A DNA stretch of 64,000 bases from Malaya genurostris (taxonomy: Eukaryota > Arthropoda > Insecta > Diptera > Culicidae), in NCBI RefSeq assembly GCF_030247185.1, contig NC_080570.1, positions 161,546,882 to 161,610,881 on the forward strand, in the 5' to 3' direction. Position 1 is the stretch's first letter. Each line of letters starts with the position of its first letter. The notes under the pieces were generated by a model that was not told the DNA's origin, made no database searches, and worked only from the letters and a program-made list of their open reading frames with translations. The position numbers and the translations under genes are program-made. Below, one piece after another: positions 45,936 through 57,009 of the stretch.

Positions 45936-48900
45936 ATGGCATTCAAGGTAGCGCCAGACGTCACCCGATCTGAACCGGTGTGTGCCTTCTAACAGCATTC
46001 CTTCCCTTCTCACACAGTACGTCATCCCCGTCGCCCTGATGGCCCTGGTTGCCTGTGTGAATGCCGGTGGACCGGCTGCCTACTCGATTGCGGCACCCAG
46101 TCTGGATTACCACTCGGTCGGTTCCAGCCAGGAGCACACCGTCAAGGGACTGTACGGTCAGAATGTCCTTTCGCAGTACTCGAAGGCCGTCGATTCGGCC
46201 CACTCATCGGTGCGGGTTCACAGTTCCCGGTTGAGCAACGATGGACTCGTCTACGGACATGCCGCCTATCCGGCCGGTAAGTTTGGTGACAGGATGTGCA
46301 GTGCTTTCGGTTTTTCGGGCTTCCGAGTTTGAATGTTTGCGGTTTGAAAACTAGATTCGGCGGGACAATTGAATGTGGTTGTTTAGTGATATCAGTTTCA
46401 GATCGGTATTTCAAGTTGGTTTTGTGCATTTCGATTTGCAACTCGTGCGTGACATTTGGAACTGTTTCAATATTGTTTCGGTCAATCATGGCATGCTGAA
46501 ATTGGTTTATTTACTTGTTTGACGTTTAGACCTAAAAGAGGACTGCTGTGATCGTAATTTAGTCTTTTAGTCATCAGTCATGTAAAACAAGCCATTTCTC
46601 AATTTGGTTGTTAAAGGTTATTTCGGTTACAAATAACCGATTTCATTTTTACTCTCGGTAATTTTTGGTCTTTGACTCGTCAGTGAAATATGACATGTTT
46701 GACACTGACGGGTTGAAGACGAAACTTGAGGGGGGGAAATTAACCTTAGAATGGTTTACATCATCCCCTCTCGAAACGAATTATCTCTGTCACGATTACA
46801 AAAAAAAGAACCGAAACCCAAAAGTCACGATTTTTCCATTAATAAGTTTCACGGTGAGATCCTGCGGCAAAGTGCCCATCATACAAGTTTTTCCCACCAA
46901 CCACCATTTCAGGAAGTAGGCCACGCGTTTCCCGTGGCAGCTGTTGCAGTTTTTTTTCTGTATGGTTTGTGTGTGTGTGTCGCTGTGAGTAGTTTCCTGC
47001 CCATTGTGCTGGTGCTTTATTAAATACCGTCGTCGTGTGGATGAATTTTGCTACGTGTTCTGTGTCATTCTGTGTGGTGAGCCTGCAACTAACGTCCGGT
47101 TTTTTTTCTTCTCTTTTCTTTTTTTTTCAGCACACTATGCCGCTCCAGCAATTGCCGGTAAGTTCAGAATTTTGTTCGCAATCATCGAGCTGTTCATGGT
47201 CGAAATTCCACCGAAAAACACCCAGAATGTGAGGGTAGAAATTTCACCGAATAACAAAACCGTTGAACCATAAAAAATAAATAACCTCGGGAACGAATCA
47301 CTTAAGCCATTTTTTCGTACTAGTTGGAAACTAATTAGCAACAAATTATTCACGATTCGTGTGGAGATCGTTTTTAGAGGATTACTTCGTGAACTTCATA
47401 TTAACTTCGCGAAGTATTCGTGAAGATTGAAAAATTGACAAACAAATTCAAAGCCATCGTAACTAATTAGTAATCAATTAAAAACACATTATTCACTAGG
47501 TTTCGATTTATTTTGTGAGATTACTCACGAGGGGTGCTTTGTTAACAACTTTAAATGAATTCATCGAAGCACTGGTAAAAAAACAACAAATTCAAAGCCA
47601 CAGTAACTAATTAGCAACTAATCAGAAACAAATTATTCACTGGATTTCGATTTGTTTTCAAGTTTATTCTGGAGAATTGCTTTGTTAACTTTATATGAAC
47701 TTAGCGAAGCCCTCGTAAAAATAAAAGAAGATTGAGCAACAAATTCAGCGAACTTCTGATGTTACGCTGCTCACTAACTTCAGCATAGACTGTTTAGCAA
47801 ACGATTTTAAATACTTTTTTTTCCAGTCTCATCAGATTTGTTTTCGCAAATATGGGGTCAACAATTTTCAATTGGTTTGATATGATATGGGGATAGTTTG
47901 ATTGATTCATTGCCTTGGGCACGAATTCGATTTCATTGGCTTCGTGACAGGCAACCGTGTTCTTCGCGTAATGCACTGAAGCCAAATCCGACCAAAACAG
48001 AATTGGATTATTGTGATATCAGATCGTTTGAAGTAGGCGTCACTTCAAGCATTCCCGAGCGTAAACATCGGTTGTCACGGATTGATTCGAAAGCATTCCA
48101 CACTCACAATTTTTTTTGCCAAACCATTGTATTTTTGAAGATTTTTTTCTGTAAAAATTGTCTTTGGCATCATCAATACTTTGTTCAGTAGAATTTTTGA
48201 ATTGTGTTATTTTTGAATACTCAAATTGTGTTATTTTCGAATTCTTGAATTATGTGGTATTTGTTCATGAATTAATGATTTTCAAAGTTCCTGCATTAAT
48301 GAATTTAGACTTTCATGAATTTCATGAATTTATAAATTTCGTGAATTTGTGAACTTCGTGGATTTTTAATTTCTCCAATTTATGAATTTTGTGAATATAT
48401 GAATCTCGTGAGTTTATGAATTTCATGAATTTATGAAGTTCGTAAATTTATGAATTTTGTGAATTTATTAATATCGTGAATTAATAATTTTTGTGAATTT
48501 CTGGATTTCGTGAATTCATGAATTTCGTGAATTTATTAATTTCGTGGATTTTTTAATTTCGCGAATTGATAAATTTCGTAAGTTTATGAATTTCGAAAAT
48601 TTAGGACTTTCGTGAATTTCATAAATGCATGAATTTTGTAAAATTACGAATTTTGTGAATTTATAAATTTCACGAATCTATGAATTTTGAAATTTGTAAT
48701 TTATATATTTATAAATATACGAATTTGGAGACTTGAGAATTCCAAAGAACCTAAGGAACTTGAGGAACTTGCGAAATTTGAGGAATTTGGGGAACTTCAT
48801 ATATATTGGAGAAGCCAAGTGAAAGAAAAACTAACAGAAAAGAACTTAGTCATGGCGGCTTTACATCGAACTAAAAAAAAAATAAATCGTTCTAATTCAT

Positions 48901-51900
48901 ATTAACATCAGCATTTTAGGAAACTGGATTTCAAAGAAATTGTGTATTTAAAAGAACTTGAGGATTTTAAGCAACTTGACAATTGTAAGGAACTTTGAGA
49001 TTTTAAGGAACTTGAAGCTTTTAGAGAACTTAAGCCTTAAGGAACTTGAGGATTTTAAAGTGCTTGGAGAATTTAAGCAACTTGGAAATTTTAGGGAACT
49101 TTTTACTTAAGGAACATGAGGATTTTAAGGAACTTGTGGATTTCATGGAAATTTTGTATTTAAAAGAACTTGAGGATTGCAAGGAACTTGAATCTTTTAA
49201 GGAACTTGAGGATTTTAAGGAGCTTAAGCCTTAATGAACTTTAGGATTTTAAGGTACTTGGAGATTTAAAGGAACTTGAAGCTTTTAGAGAACTAAAGCC
49301 TTAAGGAACTTGAGGATTTTAAGGTACTTGGAGAATTTAAGGAACTTGGGAATTTTAGGGAACTTTTTACTTAAGGAACATGAGGATTTTAAGGAACTTG
49401 AGGATTTCACGGAAAATTGGTATTTAAAAGAACTTGAGAATTGTAAAGAACTTGAAGACCTTAAGGAAATTGAATCTTTTAAGAAACTTGAGAATTTTAA
49501 GGAGCTTAAGCCTTAATGAACTTTAGGATTTTAAGGTACTTGGAGATTTTAGGCAACTTGAGGATTTTAGGGAACTTAAGACTTAAGGAACTTAAGAATT
49601 TTACGGAAATCGTGTGTTTTAGGAAGCTTGAGGTTTTTAAAGAACTTTGCGTTTTTAAGGAACTTCCCCTCGGCCAGAGTAGCCCATAAAGGGGGAAAAA
49701 AACTTTGCGTTCTCAAGGAACTTAAGACTCAATGAATTTGAGAATTTAAAAGGAACTTGAAGATTTTAAGGAACTTGAGAAATTCAAGAGACCTAAGACT
49801 TAAGGAACTTAAGAATTTTAAGGAACTTTGTAATCACCAAGTTTCTTGAGTCTTAAGTTTCTAGGAACTTGAAAATTTTTTGGAAGTTGAGAGTTTCAAA
49901 AATATTGAGGATTTTGAGGAACTTGAAGATATTAAGGAATTTGAGAATTTTAAGGAACTTAAGAAACTTGACAATTTTAGAGAACTTGAGGATTTATAGG
50001 AAATTGTGGATTTTAAGTAACTTGAGGATTTTAGAGAACTTGAGGATTTTTAGGAACTTGTTGATTCTAAGGAACTTGAGGGTTTTCAGGAAATTAAGTT
50101 TTAAGGAATTCGAGGATTGCAAGGAAACGTAAGATATTAAGCAACCTGAAGATTTTAAGGAACTTGAGGATTTTAAGGAACTTGAATATTTTTGGGAACT
50201 TAAAGATTTCATGGAGCTCAAGATTCAAGGATTTCATGGAGCTTAAGATTTAAGGATTTTACGGAAAATTTCTAGGAACATGAGAATTTTCAGGAACTTG
50301 AGGATTTTTAGTAAATTGTGAATTTTGAAGAACTTGAGGATTAAAGAAACATGTAGAATTTTAGGGAACTTGAAGATTTCAAAGAACTTAGGACTTAAGA
50401 ATCTCGAGAATTTTTAAGAACTTATTGATTTCAAGGCACCTGAGAAGAAGTTGAGGATTTTAAGAAACTTGAAGATTTCAAGGAACTTGAGGATTTTTTA
50501 AAAATTCCGAGTTTTAAGAAACTTGAGGATTTTAAAGAACTTGAGTATTTTAGAGAGCTTGAGTATTTTGGTGAACTCGAAGATTTCAGGGAACTTGAGG
50601 AATTTAAGGCTATCGTCCAAGTACCATGCGTGCGGGTGGTTTTAGGAAATTTTCGCTGGAAATTTTGAAAAATTTGCCAAAACCAAAAACATACAGACCT
50701 TTGAAATACTTTTAACTGTCTACAGGGTTGAAAATGGCTGAAAAATTCGGAGGATTTTCCGAGTCTTATCAAAAATAGCACTGAAAAATGAGTGTTTTTG
50801 TGATCTTTCACAATTATCTGGAAAAATAATGCGATGACATATTTTTTTTTTTCAAATAAACCTTATTATGCATACAAAGAATGCATTCGGATACATTTTT
50901 GGAAAACCTTTTCACGCTTTTCATAGAAAATCCACAAATTTCAAAAATTTCCACGAAATCGGTTTCGGATCGTGATCGGAAAAGCGTGAAAAGGTTTTCC
51001 AAAAAAAATTTACGAATTTGATCCTTGTTGCCAGCATAAGGTTTTCTTGAAAAAAAAATCATTCCATCGAATTATTTTTTCAAATAATTGTGAAAAATTT
51101 CAAAACAAGCTCATTTTTTCAGTGCTATTTTTTATAAGACTCGGAAAATCCTCCGAATTTTCCAGCCATTTTCACCCTGTAGATAGATAAAAGTATTTCA
51201 AAGGTCTGTATGTTTTTGGTTTTGTCAAATTTGTCAAAATTTCCAGCGAAAATTTCCTAAAACCACCCGCGCGCATGGTACTTGGACGATGGCCTTAAGT
51301 AACTTAAGACTTAAGGAACTTGAAAATCTGAAGGAACTTGAGACTTAAGGAATTAGAGGAACTCGACGCGCTTGACGATTTTAACTAGCTTGAGAAGTTT
51401 AGAATTAAGGGAATTAAAGAATTTTAGAATTCAGGAATTATTATTCATAGCTTTAGTTAACCTCGTTTTTAATACCTAGTCGCCAGTGCGAGAAATTTTG
51501 ATACCAAACTAAATCCGAATAAATGCAGAGTTTCTTGATATTAGTAGGATCGCTGTACTAACCACGTAACCATTCTGTCCGCTAAGAATCCCCGGCAAAG
51601 TCTGTTCGAAGATGGAAACATGTTCCGAAAAAGCTTGTGTTTCTGAGACCATCTTTGCTTCTGTCAAATCTAAAATATCCATCCGTCTAACTTTGACATA
51701 TTATGATGCCATTGAAAATTACAAATGAAAAATAGAAAACGGATCAGAGATCTTCAATCCAAAATCAAGGATCATGTACAATTAACTATACCTAATGAAT
51801 GATTAAAGTAAAATGTCGCATAACGAAAGTCGGCAAGGCCATTCCGTTTTATCAATATGCAGGTTTATCATTGCTGAAACTACAGCTACAGTTTGCTTGC

Positions 51901-52834
51901 CAAATCAGTCTCTTTTATTTTGTTTCTTCTCATTTGCTATTATGCAGTCGTTTAAACGTGGTACTAAATCGTTTCTTGAATTTCATAATTCATAACGAAG
52001 CAATCGAATTTTGTCAGCAAATTTTTGTAGATTTTTGGAGTATTTTTTCATGACCCCGTGTTACGATACAGCTTCTCAACCTGTGCCATTTCCGAAACTC
52101 CGGGTCATTCGATGGTCGAATACTGGGTCCGGTCTTCACTTTCAACTGAGATTTGGTAGACATAAGAACAAATTGGCTCAAGGGGCACGTCTCCCCCGCC
52201 TGTTTGGGGATTTGTTCCATGGGAATGGAAATGTTTTACTTTCAATTTCTTGCTCCGAATTCGTGTGAGCTCTGACAATGAAAGCCTACTACGATTAAGT
52301 ACACTCTTAGCATAATTAAGTGCATTTGAAGTTATTGCTGACTTGAGAGAATTTGAAATTTATGACTATTTGACTTCAATTCGAATAGTTATTGCATTGC
52401 GGAGTTGGGATGACTGTCGTGTTCCCAGTAATAGGTCAAGTCCTTCCGTTACCGCATGGTATTCACTTAACCACTTTCGTTTTCGTATTGTTAGCCCACT
52501 ACCCAGCTGCTCCGATCGTTCGTGCCGGCTATCCAGCTTACGGACACGCCTACGGACACGCTGCCTACGGACACGCAGCCTACGGACATGCTTTGGCCGC
52601 CCCGGTCGTTAAGGCCGCTTATCCTGCCTACGGACACGCCTTGGCCGCTCCACTGGCTTACAGGTACGGAGGAATGGCTGCCGGGAATTGAACTGAACCG
52701 CAGTAATAAACTTGAATTTTTTTTATACTTGTTCCCCCTTTGAAAGCAGAGCCCCAGTTGCCGCTGCTCCCCTTGCTGCCCATCCCGGAGCCGTGGTTTC
52801 GTTTGCCGGTCTCGGTGCTCAGTACGCCTGGTAA
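45936..52834 (+). CDS. Low-complexity (non-RR) cuticular protein, five exons, 183 residues
   Basis: Exons: 45936-45947, 46018-46276, 47131-47157, 52495-52663, 52750-52834. All introns are GT..AG and the phases match (0, 1, 1, 2). The protein starts MAFK, with a signal peptide cut near residue 20 (LMALVACVNA). Residues 56-79 (SQYSKAVDSAHSSVRVHSSR and following SND) form the conserved block of several dipteran cuticle proteins. There is no Rebers-Riddiford chitin-binding consensus. The second half is Ala/Tyr/Gly/His/Pro-rich: HYAAPA, HYPAAP, repeated AYGHA, and AAPV/AAPL. It ends GLGAQYAW. The tiny first coding exon carrying MAFK is typical of insect cuticle genes. The product is probably secreted into the cuticle. 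The third intron (5.3 kb) is full of repeats. The family (retinin-like or CPLC type) is not certain. Confidence 0.9.
46277..47130 (+). other. Intron 2 of the cuticular gene
   Basis: Begins GTAAGT and ends in a long pyrimidine tract TTTTTTTTCAG. It contains a short 'GACTCGTCAGTG' repeat fragment near 46675-46720, and no other feature. Confidence 0.8.
47315..47780. repeat. MITE fragments within intron 3
   Basis: Three to four copies of 'AACTAATTAGCAACAAATTA' with 'TTCGATTTGTTTTCAAGTTTA' follow each other. They are related to the element at 35717-37912. Confidence 0.7.
47790..48010 (-). pseudogene. DD37E transposase relic (intron 3)
   Basis: The minus strand reads FWSDLASVHYAKNTV and then ANEIEFVPKAMNQSNYP, aligning with the second-Asp segment of the DD37E elements in this window. 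The Glu block is decayed. Only about 70 residues remain and no inverted repeats pair. Confidence 0.7.
48180..48720. repeat. 18-bp minisatellite, unit GAATTTATGAATTTCGTG
   Basis: About 30 degenerate units of 18 bp, half-unit symmetrical (GAATTTNTG / GAATTTCGTG). It lies in intron 3 of the cuticular gene and leads directly into a second array with the same period. Confidence 0.9.
48721..50607. repeat. 18-bp minisatellite, unit AAGGAACTTGAGGATTTT
   Basis: About 100 degenerate copies, interrupted at 48810-48920 and 49665-49700. Because 18 is divisible by three, open frames persist and encode strings such as KELEDFKELEDF (49046-49234, 49310-49516). They are by-products. The array resumes at 51299-51420 after the TTAA element. 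Confidence 0.95.
50608..51294. mobile_element. Foldback element, 687 bp, TTAA target duplication
   Basis: The ends GGCTATCGTCCAAGTACCAT and the complement of GGCCATCGTCCAAGTACCAT are flanked by TTAA at 50604-50607 and 51295-51298. The inverted arms span nearly the whole element and share 'GGTGGTTTTAGGAAATTTTC', 'CATACAGACCTTTGAAATAC' and 'GGAAAACCTTTTCACGCTTT', with the centre near 50950. It split the 18-bp minisatellite. It has no coding capacity. TTAA is the target of piggyBac-type transposases. Confidence 0.93.
51421..52494 (+). other. Rest of intron 3, no gene recognised
   Basis: A tRNA-like or SINE-like fragment may lie at 51480-51600. Otherwise there is AT-rich sequence and a pyrimidine stretch before the acceptor TTGTTAG (52488-52494). 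Confidence 0.5.
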
Positions 52835-53209
52835 GCCGAACAAACCCCGGAATCAAGAGCCAGATTTTATGAAGAACCGCCGCCACACACTTCCGGACCA
52901 TCTACAACTCCCCGCTCCGGAATGGATCAACTAGCGATAAAGTCACCTACAGTCAAGGAAATGTGCCTTTTGTGAATACGTTTTGTTGTAGCTTTAATTC
53001 GGTAACCAAAAGAATAACTGCAAGAACTGAGATTATCATCCCTAGCAATAGACAGTAGTGTAGCTTTTCTACTTTTTTCGCAACCTTTTTCGGATTGCCC
53101 TACTGCCGGATGCCGGCAGTTAAACGGCCTGTCCGACGGTTTCTGTACATACTTATCCCGCTGTAAAATGTTCACTCATTCGAGAGAACCCTAAAAAAAA
53201 ATAGGAAGC

Positions 53210-53215
53210 AATAAA
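53210..53215 (+). terminator. Polyadenylation signal of the cuticular gene
   Basis: AATAAA lies 376 bp after the stop codon. No earlier AATAAA occurs downstream of the last exon. Confidence 0.65.
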
Positions 53216-54474
53216 AATGTGAATGAGAAAACCACACAAAGTGAATCTCATAAATCTTGCGCTTTATTTCTAGTGACACAATCGCTCGGTTCGCGCTGGT
53301 CCGAGCAACGAAACTATAATGGGAATTCGTTGGAACCGGACAGGTTTAATTTAAAATATCTGCTCGCTTTTCCGTCCGTTCGATATTCGCTCCGGTGTTA
53401 CGAACGCCACCTTTTTTTTCCTTTTACAGAGAAAAAGCTTATCGGGTAATTTGAGATCGTTTCGCGTCGTAAAACTTTCGGAAACTGTCTCAGGTTTAAA
53501 TTTTCCAGACACTGAAGAAGTTAACAATTAGTAAACAAAATCAGGCAAATGCTCATTAGTAGTAGATAGAATTGAAAGAAAACTCCTCGGGGGGATTATT
53601 ATTCGCCCCTCTCGGGGGCCCACCCTCAGTAGGTAAACAATCTTACCTTTTGGAAAAGCCTCTCCCGAAGCTCCTGTATTAGGGACAAACTTTTTCGATT
53701 AGCACGCTGCGAGCGGCGTCGTCCTCTGACACTCAGAATGCTTATATCGCGATCTTCGCGCGGGTAAATCTGTAATTTAATTTATCTGATGGGAAAATTC
53801 AGCGAACTCCGGAACCATCGGAATCACCGGAACCAAACACCGGCGAAAGGTGTGAAAATTTGCCGTCGGCTACGGTGAAGTCTACGTCCATTCGACGGCG
53901 GCATCTCTGAACAGAGTAAGATGAAACCGCGCCAAGAAAGATAGACTAAGAGAGGGGAGGATGTTGAGACATAACCACACCGGACTGGACTCACGGTCGA
54001 TTTGATTTCCGTTGAAATCCTTGAACCAGCCACGGGCAACGATTCACCTTATCTCACCGTTTTTCTTTGCGGTTTCGAACGAAACTCTGATTCGCATTGG
54101 ATCCGGGAAGCGCGTCGGTGATTTAATCAGGATATGGAAAGTGAGATGGCAAGTGCTGGTTAGCTTAGGAAGTAAATGGTACACATTCAAAGTAACGCGT
54201 TTTCCACGGAATATTTTATGCGGCTGACTGTTAAAAATCTAGATTAACTCTTTAGCTTTCCTATAAAGTTGCATGTTCTTCTGTATATACCTACACTGTA
54301 AAGACCGTACTAAATTCAAATGAAACAGACAGAACTGATCACTAGAAAACTCACTTTAGGTCAAATATGGTCGAAACCCTTGCGGAATGAACGAACACAT
54401 ATTTTGCTACGATTTTGCAAAGTTGCTTTATTCAACCTAACTAACACTTACACCATCATTCATACACGTTTTCA
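53216..54474. other. Intergenic, no gene recognised
   Basis: Moderately GC-rich from 53590 to 54060. Open frames on both strands are short and lack features. Confidence 0.4.
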
Positions 54475-54669
54475 TCAACCTTTTTCTTTAAATACCTGTG
54501 GTATTTCAAGACTCTTCCCTGTTTCCCGAAACTTTTCCTTCGTGACCGCCCAGAAATTTCCTGTCAGCCGATATTCTGGCCAGTTTGGAGAATATGCTAC
54601 AAAAACAATAACAACGAAATTGGCTTCGTACCACTCTGTCATCGGATTCGCATAACGGCACGATGCCAA
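54475..54669 (-). pseudogene. DD37E transposase relic
   Basis: The minus strand reads LASCRYANPMTEWYEANF, then NWPEYRLTGNFWAVTKEKFR. It aligns with the segment between the second Asp and the Glu block of the DD37E family. The usual IE of that block is replaced by TG. It is only a fragment. Confidence 0.7.
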
Positions 54670-55890
54670 AGCCCCCTAAAATAGAATGTCACCTTCATGG
54701 AACAATGGAACGGAAGTAGATCAGTAGATCAGCTACTGGAGGCATGCTTCTTTTTGTATTTGACAGTTGATTGTGCCGGTCGTTATGTACGACTTGCTGA
54801 ATTTACCGCACCTACAGATGGCTTGCCACATCAAGTCCTTTTTGGTAAATTATTCTCTTCTGAAGCTTCTCCGGAACATCCAGGCGAGACCTGTCGACGA
54901 AAGCTTCTAGACCGTGGATTCGCTTGGTGTCCACAATAATATACAATACAATATCTCTTTTACGTGTTTTTTTTATGCGGTTTTTTTACGCGGGTCTCCG
55001 AAGTTAGGCAGTTTTTCACGCGAATTTTTAGTTATCCTGCTTTCTTGTTTTGTCTTAGTAATGCATGAAACGTCGAGAGCTGATGTTATCCCAAAATTAT
55101 TTTAAGTCAACTCTCTGACACACTTTTCGATTTAAAATGTCTTTAAAATAGAATTGCATATTTTTACGTGAAGCAGGAATTGAGTCGTTTCGTTCGATAC
55201 ACAACAAAGGAACATTCACGATAAAATTCCAATCACTTCTCCACTTGTCAAGCATTTAAAAGGCACTTCATACTAAAGTAAGTCACCAAAACCATTCTGT
55301 ATCTTCTTCTGGTATAGCAGCTCAAAGCTGGAATTAATGTTTCAATTTCAATGCATCAATTTGTTTCGAGTTATCTCACATGAATAGCTTCTTATTTTCA
55401 AGCTAGCCATCGATCACTGCCTGCAAGCTGTTTTGTACTTTTATTTAAATTTTCAATCTTAATAAACACTCACCATCGATAATCACATTCCCAATACATT
55501 CAATATCTCGAAGCTGAACAAAATTCATCTTACTGATTTAATTAGCTTTTTAGTCAATGAAACGGAAACGAGCAGAAACTCTACGATTGAAGAAGCATTG
55601 GTTTTGTTTTGCCGTTGCTCTCGTCTAACTCTTTATTGGCTGTTCTTCAATCGTGATACCAGACGAATCATCAGTATGACGAAAAAACATATAATTGCGA
55701 TTGAAATGACATTGATAAATGGGATCAAAGACTGGAAGGCAGCATGTTAAATAAGTTTTGAAAATCAAAAATATGTGAGCTTTCGGAACGAGAAAAACCT
55801 GTTTCACTCGACCTAGCGATGGACTGATGCCTTTCTCATAATCGCTAATATGAAGAATTGATGCAAGTTAATTTTTAGATTTTTTTACAT
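54670..55890. other. Intergenic, no gene recognised
   Basis: 'TTTACGCGGGTCTCCGAAGTTA' near 54985-55006 repeats a motif at 18385-18410. The rest is AT-rich sequence. An earlier part of the transposase relic may reach to about 54780. Confidence 0.35.
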
Positions 55891-56059
55891 CTTTGCTTTT
55901 ATTATATAGAAAGAATATGCAATCGACAGAAGAGCAGCGTGCGGTCGCAATGAATATCCGGATCATGCAACGGCACGGCGTAGAGGAGCATATCAAGACG
56001 AAGAATATAACCAGGTTTCCAAAAGAAATATTTGGTTCGACAGGCAATATGCAGCTGTG

Positions 56060-56390
56060 GTTGAATAAAGCAAAGTTTTATCACTACGGTACGTTAAACA
56101 AGAAAATTCCATTCTAACGCTGCCACAACGCTCCCTGGCTATTCTGGACTGATTTGGCATCTTGTCACTACGTCAAAGATGTTTTGGAATGGTCTTTGGT
56201 GTACCGAAAGGGGCCAATTCACCTAACTGCCCGAAGTTGAGTCCTATCGAGCAGTATTGGGCTCACGTGAAACGAAAATATAAGCTACAACTATAGGAAA
56301 ATTCGAGAATCGGTTGCAAAGAAGTCTGCACAGACTGTAATGGTTGGATTTAATTCAAAACTTCGTAGTTTCTTCATGCAGCCTAATTAA
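56060..56390 (+). pseudogene. DD37E transposase relic
   Basis: The translation in broken frames shows LFWTDLASCHYVKDVLEW (near 56139-56192) and NCPKLSPIEQYWAHVKRKYK (near 56228-56285), followed by SVAKKSAQTVMVGFNSK. It is the C-terminal half of a DD37E-type transposase from a lineage different from the two families above. No inverted repeats were found. Confidence 0.75.
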
Positions 56391-57000
56391 TTGTAATTAG
56401 TTTTAAGGTAACTAATTCACGATCAAATGAATAAAACAATGCAATGCATAATGATAAAAAAATTCAATTTCCGATACTAGAGTTTTCTTTTTCCAGAAGT
56501 ATCGGAAAAAGCTATCAAAACTCCGACTTCACTTGTTTCTATTCAAGATTCAAAGAAATTTTTTTTAAAGAATCCTTCAGTAATAGTTATAAGAATATGA
56601 GTATTATGAGAAAAGCATTATCACAACACTAGGTGGATTAAAACAGTTTTATTTTACATAATCATACCAATTAATATGGTCATTAGCTACGTCAGCTATT
56701 TTTACGTTTCGTCTTCGACTCATCAGTGTATTAGCAGTTTATCTTGAATTACTAGCGCCACTTAACGGCTCAAACTAAACCACTAAGCAGACGTAAAGTT
56801 GCTGCTATTCGCAGAACACTTTGTGCCACGTTACTTCGGAACCGGAGATCGGATCTGGATGAAATTCAACAGCAAACTATGATACAATGAGAAGTTATTG
56901 AGAATCCTGAGAAAATCCAGAGCATTTTCTAAGAAAAATTTATCCTGTTACTACGGAGCCGGTAGTTTGATCCACGTTAAATTCAGTAGCATGCTCTGGG
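56391..57000. repeat. Dispersed repeat fragments
   Basis: 56700-56800 is a copy of the 'CGTTTCGTCTTCGACTCATC' repeat. 56830-57000 has 'TTCGGAACCGGAGATCGGATC', a fragment of the family at 43070-43912. Confidence 0.6.
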
Positions 57001-57009
57001 ACTACGAAA

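Noticed and set aside
49046..50132. Open frames encoding KELEDF-type coiled-coil-like repeats
   Set aside because: The 18-bp period alone keeps the frame open; the region lies in an intron, has stops in the same pattern, and frames occur on both strands.
52343..52901. Several frames overlapping exons 4 and 5 of the cuticular gene
   Set aside because: They are shadows of the AYGHA repeat exon on both strands; only the spliced frame joins with correct phase.
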